Origin: Desulfonatronum lacustre DSM 10312
GTDB lineage: Bacteria; Desulfobacterota; Desulfovibrionia; Desulfovibrionales; Desulfonatronaceae
Direction of reading: 5' to 3'
Length of the DNA stretch: 64,000 nt
Assembly (NCBI RefSeq): GCF_000519265.1
Contig: NZ_KI912608.1
Coordinates: 1,607,582 to 1,671,581, forward strand
Shown: positions 59,932-64,000 of the stretch, one piece after another
Layout of the letters: each line of letters begins with the position of its first letter
Position numbering within the stretch: position 1 is the first letter of the stretch
The notes under the pieces: model-generated
Told to the model about the DNA's origin: nothing
The model's database searches: none
The model's input: only the letters and a program-made list of their open reading frames with translations
Program-made: the position numbers and the translations under genes

Positions 59932-60408
59932 CTACTTGAACCGACCATCCGACCTTCGCTCGGCCACGGTCTTCCCCGGCGTTTCCAGCCAGCCGGCCCG
60001 GGCCTGGGGATGGGAGTCGAATTCCGGGACATACGGCTTGATGTCCAGAAGCGGGGTGCCGTCGAGGATGTCCACGTTCCGGATATGCAGCACGCCGTTT
60101 TCGATCCGGTCCAGTTCCACGATGGACAGACCGATGGAGTTGGGCCGCTTGGGCGCCCGGGTGGCGAACAGGCCGCGGGGGACGGTGTCCATGAACGGCA
60201 CGACCTCCAGAGAAAACCCCTGGCTGCCATGAAAGCGGTACAGCAGAATAAGGTGGGAAAACCCGTCCAGGTCCTTCAACCCGGCTTGGTATTCCTCCGA
60301 TATCTCCACCGTTCCCCGCACCCCCGCCGCTCCGGCGGGCTGAATCGGCATGCCGCTCAACTCCTTGAACGGACTGCGAATCAGTCCAATGGGATGTATT
60401 TCCGTCAT
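59932..60408 (-). CDS. trmO: tRNA (N6-threonylcarbamoyladenosine(37)-N6)-methyltransferase TrmO
   Basis: A 158-residue protein of the TsaA/UPF0066 (TrmO) family, an unusual beta-barrel SAM enzyme. Motifs include IGLIRSPFKE (near the start), DGFSHLILLYRFHGS, FATRAPKRPNSIGLS (about 93-107), VDILDGTPLLDIKPY. It methylates t6A37 in a few tRNAs such as tRNA-Thr. I chose the ATG at 60408 (MTEIHPIGLIRSP); a longer frame is unlike the family. The gene is 71 bp from the AddB element E. Confidence 0.9.
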   Translation of the reverse strand: MTEIHPIGLIRSPFKELSGMPIQPAGAAGVRGTVEISEEYQAGLKDLDGFSHLILLYRFHGSQGFSLEVVPFMDTVPRGLFATRAPKRPNSIGLSIVELDRIENGVLHIRNVDILDGTPLLDIKPYVPEFDSHPQARAGWLETPGKTVAERRSDGRFK

Positions 60409-60449
60409 TGTTTCAGCTCTCCCAAGAAAAAACATGGCGTACAAAAAGG

Positions 60450-60956
60450 CTACCTGGGCACGGGGCCCTGCTGAGCCGAAAAGACATCCACATCACTGGA
60501 AAACGAATCACCCCGGCGAGGGGCCGCTTGAAATTCGCCTTCCGTCAGGGTCATGCGGTATCCGAAGGTCAAGAACGTCTCTGTGTCCGCGGGAACGGCT
60601 TCGAGGGGGATGGCAAAGGAAAAGTCCACTCCCTCCGGGACCATCCGTCGCACCAGATAGGAATTGCGATCCCGGGCCAGCACGATTCCTTGCTCATCAC
60701 TGATGTACGCGGAAAAATCCAAGCCCTGAAACCACTGAGCCAGTCCGGGCCAGACTCTGGTATTCGGCAGGGCCTTTCCGGTAACGCTATACCGATCGCC
60801 CTCCACCCGAGCCAGATAATGAAAATCCCAGAAGTCCAGCGAAATGACGTCGGTTTGGTTCGGGACAAGTTGATTCCGCGGCAGGTGCTTGACGCTCAAG
60901 TGGGAACATCCCGTCAACAGGATCAGGAAGCTCAATGAGATCAGACTTTTTTTCAT
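60450..60956 (-). CDS. Lipoprotein of unknown function
   Basis: A 168-residue protein with lipobox LLTGC (Cys17) after the signal peptide MKKSLISLSFLILLTG. The mature part is beta-rich (FHYLARVEGDRYSVTGKAL, AYISDEQGIVLARDRNSYLV). There is no catalytic motif I recognise. It lies 41 bp before trmO on the same strand, so it may be co-transcribed. Membrane location follows from the lipobox; whether inner or outer cannot be told reliably (the residue after Cys is Ser, favouring outer membrane). Confidence 0.78.
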   Translation of the reverse strand: MKKSLISLSFLILLTGCSHLSVKHLPRNQLVPNQTDVISLDFWDFHYLARVEGDRYSVTGKALPNTRVWPGLAQWFQGLDFSAYISDEQGIVLARDRNSYLVRRMVPEGVDFSFAIPLEAVPADTETFLTFGYRMTLTEGEFQAAPRRGDSFSSDVDVFSAQQGPVPR

Positions 60957-61087
60957 TTCGTCTCTCCTGGAAAAGGTCAGCTGGGGAATTTCAAATTGAA
61001 CAGAGTGATGCCAGGACTTCCGATAGCCTCATCCTCCTATGCGAATCAAGCACTGAACAGATTGCAAAAACGCGGCGCCTGGCGGAA

Positions 61088-62227
61088 TCATCGTTCCCCT
61101 CGCGAAGACGCAGCTCCCGCCACCCATCTCCAGGCAAACAACGCCAAAAGAATCACGGCGGAGGCCACGCCCACGAGCCTCCCCTCCTCTTCCTCCGCGC
61201 CGATGCGCCAATGCCCCAGGACGCCGACCATAAAATCAGTTTGGCCGTAAACCCAGTCCACCAACAGTCCCAGACCCAAGGTGCAAAACATGATCCCGGC
61301 CACGTAGATCACCGTGGCCCGCCGACCCAGGATTTTACCGATCACGGTCAAGGCCGCGGCATTGACCGCCGGACCGGCCAGCAGGAAGACCAGGGCCGCT
61401 CCCGGGTTCAGGCCCTTGAGCACCAAGGCCGCGGCAATGGGCGTGGAGGCCGTGGCGCAGACGTACAGCGGCACGGAAATCACCAGCATGGCCACCATGG
61501 CCAGCACGGGATTCCCCAGCCACCTGGAGACTATTTCCGGCGTGAGCCACACGGAGATCCCTCCGGCAACGAGCACTCCCAACAGAAACCACGGGGCAAT
61601 GTCCCGGAACAGATCGCCGAAGGCAAACGCCATGCCCGTGCGCAAGCGGTAAAGAGGGGAGACTTCAGCCGAAGGTTGGTTAAGAGTCCGACTTTGAGGC
61701 TGCATCGGAGAGCAACCGCATCCTGACCCGCCCAGGCACGAAGACGAGGACAAGGACGAGGTTGGAAACGAACTGAGAGAAGGAGCAACCGAAGGCAAGG
61801 CGGACGGTTCTCTGCTCCGATCCAAAGCCTGAACCAGGGTCCCGGTTACCACGGCCGTGAAAAAGGCGGACAAAGGCCGGATAACGGTCATGAAAGGGTC
61901 CAGCAGGGCCCAGGTTACGGCCATGGAATCCACGCCCGTCTCGGGCGTGGAGATCAGAAAGGCCGCGGTAGGCCCCTTGGCAGCACCCTGACGACGCAGG
62001 CCCGCGGCAGTGGGCAACACCCCGCAACTGCACAGCGGGATGGGCACGCCCACGGCCGCGGCCTTGATCAGACCCCGGAACGACGAAGTTCCCAGATGCC
62101 TGGCCACCAGATCGTCCGGCAAAAAGGCCTTGAGCAACCCAGCGAAGAAAAACCCCAAAAGCATGTACAACGCCGAGGCCACGAGCACGTCCCACCCGGC
62201 CTGCACCACTTGCAACACCCAGTCCAT
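61088..62227 (-). CDS. Metal permease, COG0701/SO_0444 family
   Basis: About 379 residues and about eight hydrophobic segments. The family signature PIPLCSCGVLPTAAGL (about 55-70) is present, and the cytoplasmic loop between the halves carries a serine-rich stretch and a cysteine cluster CLGGSGCGC that could bind metal. I chose the ATG at 62227 because GGAGGTG is just upstream. The gene follows an ArsR/CadC-like regulator with an operator between them, so it is probably induced by a thiophilic metal (cadmium, lead, zinc or copper) and exports it. Confidence 0.85.
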   Translation of the reverse strand: MDWVLQVVQAGWDVLVASALYMLLGFFFAGLLKAFLPDDLVARHLGTSSFRGLIKAAAVGVPIPLCSCGVLPTAAGLRRQGAAKGPTAAFLISTPETGVDSMAVTWALLDPFMTVIRPLSAFFTAVVTGTLVQALDRSREPSALPSVAPSLSSFPTSSLSSSSCLGGSGCGCSPMQPQSRTLNQPSAEVSPLYRLRTGMAFAFGDLFRDIAPWFLLGVLVAGGISVWLTPEIVSRWLGNPVLAMVAMLVISVPLYVCATASTPIAAALVLKGLNPGAALVFLLAGPAVNAAALTVIGKILGRRATVIYVAGIMFCTLGLGLLVDWVYGQTDFMVGVLGHWRIGAEEEEGRLVGVASAVILLALFAWRWVAGAASSRGER

Positions 62228-62251
62228 GTTCACCTCCAAAGGCGGTTGAAG

Positions 62252-62273
62252 TGAACATATGACAATATGTTCA
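62252..62273 (-). promoter_or_regulatory. ArsR/SmtB-type operator
   Basis: TGAACATAT (62252-62260) and ATATGTTCA (62265-62273) form a perfect 9-bp inverted repeat around GACA, the typical 12-2-12-like operator of SmtB/CadC repressors. An extra half site TGTTCA lies at 62276-62281. It is placed between arsR and the permease, 25 bp before the permease start codon, so the repressor probably controls a promoter for the permease directly. Confidence 0.8.
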
Positions 62274-62329
62274 GATGTTCAAGGAAAAAGTTGCCCTCCC
62301 TTCAAAGGCTGGACCATCAATTCAACCCG

Positions 62330-62689
62330 CTATTCCGCCACATGCTCCTCGGCCTGCTTGAGCAAGCCCAGGATATGCGCGTCGTCCAGGCTGTAGATCA
62401 CGTTCTTGCCGTCCTTGCGATACTTGACGATGCGGGCCGTGCGCAGCACGCGCAGCTGGTGAGACACCGCCGATGAACTCATGGACAGCAGCTCGGCCAG
62501 GTCGCAGACGCACAATTCGGAAATGCTCAAGGCCTCCAGGATGCGCACCCGGGCGGGTTCGCCCATGGCCTTGAACAGCTCGGCCATCCGCAGGAGAGTC
62601 TCATCCGGAACCATCCGTCTCGTCACCCGCCGCAGCGCGTCATCATGGACGCACACCTCGCCGCAAACGTCATCCAGCCGCTGATCCAT
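62330..62689 (-). CDS. CadC/SmtB-type metalloregulatory repressor (ArsR family)
   Basis: A 119-residue winged-helix regulator. The N-terminal Cys9 and Cys13 and the CVCD site (Cys60, Cys62) have the same spacing as the four alpha-3N ligands of S. aureus CadC (7, 11, 58, 60). The C-terminal helix places Asp103, His105, His116 and Glu119 in the spacing of the alpha-5 zinc site of CadC and SmtB. The recognition helix is SSSAVSHQLRVLR. It should leave its operator on binding Cd/Pb/Zn. The operator lies at 62252, just downstream. Confidence 0.92.
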   Translation of the reverse strand: MDQRLDDVCGEVCVHDDALRRVTRRMVPDETLLRMAELFKAMGEPARVRILEALSISELCVCDLAELLSMSSSAVSHQLRVLRTARIVKYRKDGKNVIYSLDDAHILGLLKQAEEHVAE

Positions 62690-62710
62690 GCCTACCTCGA
62701 TAAGACGTTT

Positions 62711-64000
62711 TCAATCGTCAGGCTTCTGAGAAAAACTCTCCATCTCCCCATGCCATGATACCTCGGCGTTGGTCCAAAGACCGCCGGAAACCACCACGTC
62801 ATACACTCCCCGAACCGAATTAAGCAGCACGACCCGCTCGGCTCCGTCCAGGTCCTCCGGTCGGAGAATTCGTTCCTTCAATTCGCCCCGCTCCACCATT
62901 TCGGCCCGCATCGTCCCGCCCAGCAAACCGCATCGGATCGGCGGGGTCCAGAGAACGCCGTCCTGGCTGATGGCCAGGTTGGCCCGGGTGGATTCGGTGA
63001 GTTCGCCGCGCTCGTTTTGCAGCAGGACGTCGCCGAAGCCGGGGTTCGCGGCCAGGGCCTGGGCGTAAATATGGCGATGGGAGGTCTTGTGGTAAAGGAA
63101 GATGTCCGAGGAATCCACCGCCGACGAGGCCAGGGTCACGCGAAGGGGGACGGAGGACGGCGATGGCGGGGGGAGATGTTCCAGGGCAACGACCCCGTCC
63201 TTGTCCAGAAGCAGGCGGACCATTTGTGATTTTTGGCCAAATCCCGCGGACAGCACGTCCAGTCGATCACGGATCAGCTGCACGTCCAGGGGAAAATCAA
63301 AATACTCGGCCGAAGCGCCCAGCCGGGCCAAGTGCCGTTCCAACAGCACGTACCCGTACTCCGGGGTCCAGAGCATGGTTTCCAGGAGCCGGAATTCCGG
63401 CGTCCGCCGATGCAAAACCTCGGCCTTGGTCCGACACTCCGCGTACTCGCCCCGGGCGTCCGAATCCCAGACGATCCCTCCGCCGACACCGTATTCGGCC
63501 CGGTTCCGACGCTGGTCCACCAATACCGTGCGGATGGCCACGTTGAACGCGGCCCGGAGTTCCGGCTTGCTTCCAGAGGCTGAACGCGTCGCCTTCGGCC
63601 CCACGTATCCGATGCAGCCGGTATAGAGCCCGCGAGGGTCGGATTCCAGGTCGGCGATGATGCTCATGCTGGCGGCCTTGGGTGCGCCGGTGATGGAGGC
63701 CGGAGGGAAAAGGGCCGCGAAGATATCCGTCAGCGAACGCTTTGTCCGCGCCCGGACCGTGGAGACCATCTGCCAGACCGTGGCGTGCTTCTCCACCCGG
63801 CACAAGTCGTCCACCTCGACGCTGCCGGTTTCGGCGATCCGGCCCAAATCATTGCGGACCATGTCCGTGATCATCACGTTCTCGGCCCGGTCCTTGGGCG
63901 ACCGGCCCAGCTCCTCGGCCAGGGCCAGATCGTCCTCCAGGGTCCGTCCCCGAGGCCGGGTGCCCTTCATCGGCTCGGAAACGATCTCCTCGCCGTCCAG
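62711..64000 (-). CDS. Aminodeoxychorismate synthase I / 4-amino-4-deoxychorismate lyase fusion (partial)
   Basis: The last part of a longer protein whose 5' end lies beyond the window. The visible 429 codons begin in the PabB catalytic domain (EIVSEPMKGTRPRG, DLMV-type VMITDMVRNDLGR, FPPASITGAPKA, GGGIVWDSD) and continue into a PabC-like PLP domain (about residue 210 onwards, LLETMLWTPEYG... FGQKSQMVRLLLDKDG). It makes 4-aminobenzoate from chorismate for folate synthesis. The two domains are fused, as in several Proteobacteria. It ends 21 bp before the ArsR gene. Confidence 0.9.
   Translation of the reverse strand: MDGEEIVSEPMKGTRPRGRTLEDDLALAEELGRSPKDRAENVMITDMVRNDLGRIAETGSVEVDDLCRVEKHATVWQMVSTVRARTKRSLTDIFAALFPPASITGAPKAASMSIIADLESDPRGLYTGCIGYVGPKATRSASGSKPELRAAFNVAIRTVLVDQRRNRAEYGVGGGIVWDSDARGEYAECRTKAEVLHRRTPEFRLLETMLWTPEYGYVLLERHLARLGASAEYFDFPLDVQLIRDRLDVLSAGFGQKSQMVRLLLDKDGVVALEHLPPPSPSSVPLRVTLASSAVDSSDIFLYHKTSHRHIYAQALAANPGFGDVLLQNERGELTESTRANLAISQDGVLWTPPIRCGLLGGTMRAEMVERGELKERILRPEDLDGAERVVLLNSVRGVYDVVVSGGLWTNAEVSWHGEMESFSQKPDD

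Overview
The window is GC-rich bacterial chromosomal DNA with densely packed genes in short operons. Several features together point to a sulfate-reducing deltaproteobacterium of the order Desulfovibrionales, with a halophilic or alkaliphilic Desulfonatronum-like organism as one possibility. These are a six-gene Ech-type energy-converting [NiFe] hydrogenase, the precorrin-2 dehydrogenase / ccsA / hemA gene order, a fused ispDF, and an N-acetylglutaminylglutamine amide (NAGGN) osmolyte operon. The taxonomic call is inference from gene content. No rRNA is present.

Layout. 0.3-1.1 kb: GNAT/DUF1778 toxin-antitoxin pair with a palindromic operator. 1.4-2.6 kb: proC-ndk. 2.8-5.6 kb: a three-gene ABC importer (COG2984/4120/1101 type) with a hairpin inside the operon. 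6.0-7.3 kb: CBS-domain protein and panB. 7.3-12.1 kb: the NAGGN trio (amidotransferase, GNAT/ATP-grasp synthetase, M42 peptidase). 12.5-17.7 kb: ftsY, then a GT2 / VTT-membrane-protein / GT39 envelope-sugar cluster. 17.9-23.6 kb: siroheme/heme start genes, tilS and an adenylate-cyclase-type receptor. 23.8-24.5 kb: an orphan CcmD/TPR pair. 24.7-29.9 kb: echABCDEF. 30-36.6 kb: FUSC transporter, flavoprotein, NlpC/P60 lipoprotein, cysS and ispDF. 36.6-37.1 kb: RNase P RNA. 37.4-43.7 kb: zinc-ribbon coiled coil, Nif3, tRNA-Ile2, thioredoxin-reductase-like protein, an ABC ATPase, unknowns and a second VTT protein. 44.2-47.6 kb: NifA-like activator and a NodIJ-type ABC exporter. 47.9-50.0 kb: arfB, a phosphoesterase, tRNA-Met and tRNA-Ser. 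50.3-53.3 kb: MFS exporter, DUF362 protein and outer-membrane protein. 53.4-59.7 kb: an AddAB-type recombination nuclease with an unusual domain partition. 59.9-64 kb: trmO, a lipoprotein, a CadC-like ArsR repressor with its permease and operator, and a partial pabBC.

The most unusual material is non-coding. (1) A family of short mobile elements shares a GTAACTACTCAGC-type terminal inverted repeat. Three copies are flanked by exact 8-bp target duplications, and the same ends enclose two unrelated interiors: an iterated-hexamer hairpin (1169-1341, 39253-39425, 17674-17852) and a CTGGATTCCCGCC-type hairpin (43754-43906). The 5'-GTAA ends and 8-bp duplications match the habits of IS66-family transposition. 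(2) The iterated-hexamer hairpin core also appears without those ends, or with different ends, at five more intergenic sites. (3) The RNase P RNA is about 495 nt long because two helices, in the P12 and P19 positions, carry paralogous ~70-nt hairpin insertions. (4) In the AddAB locus, the nuclease domain normally at the AddA C-terminus instead sits at the N-terminus of the AddB-like protein.
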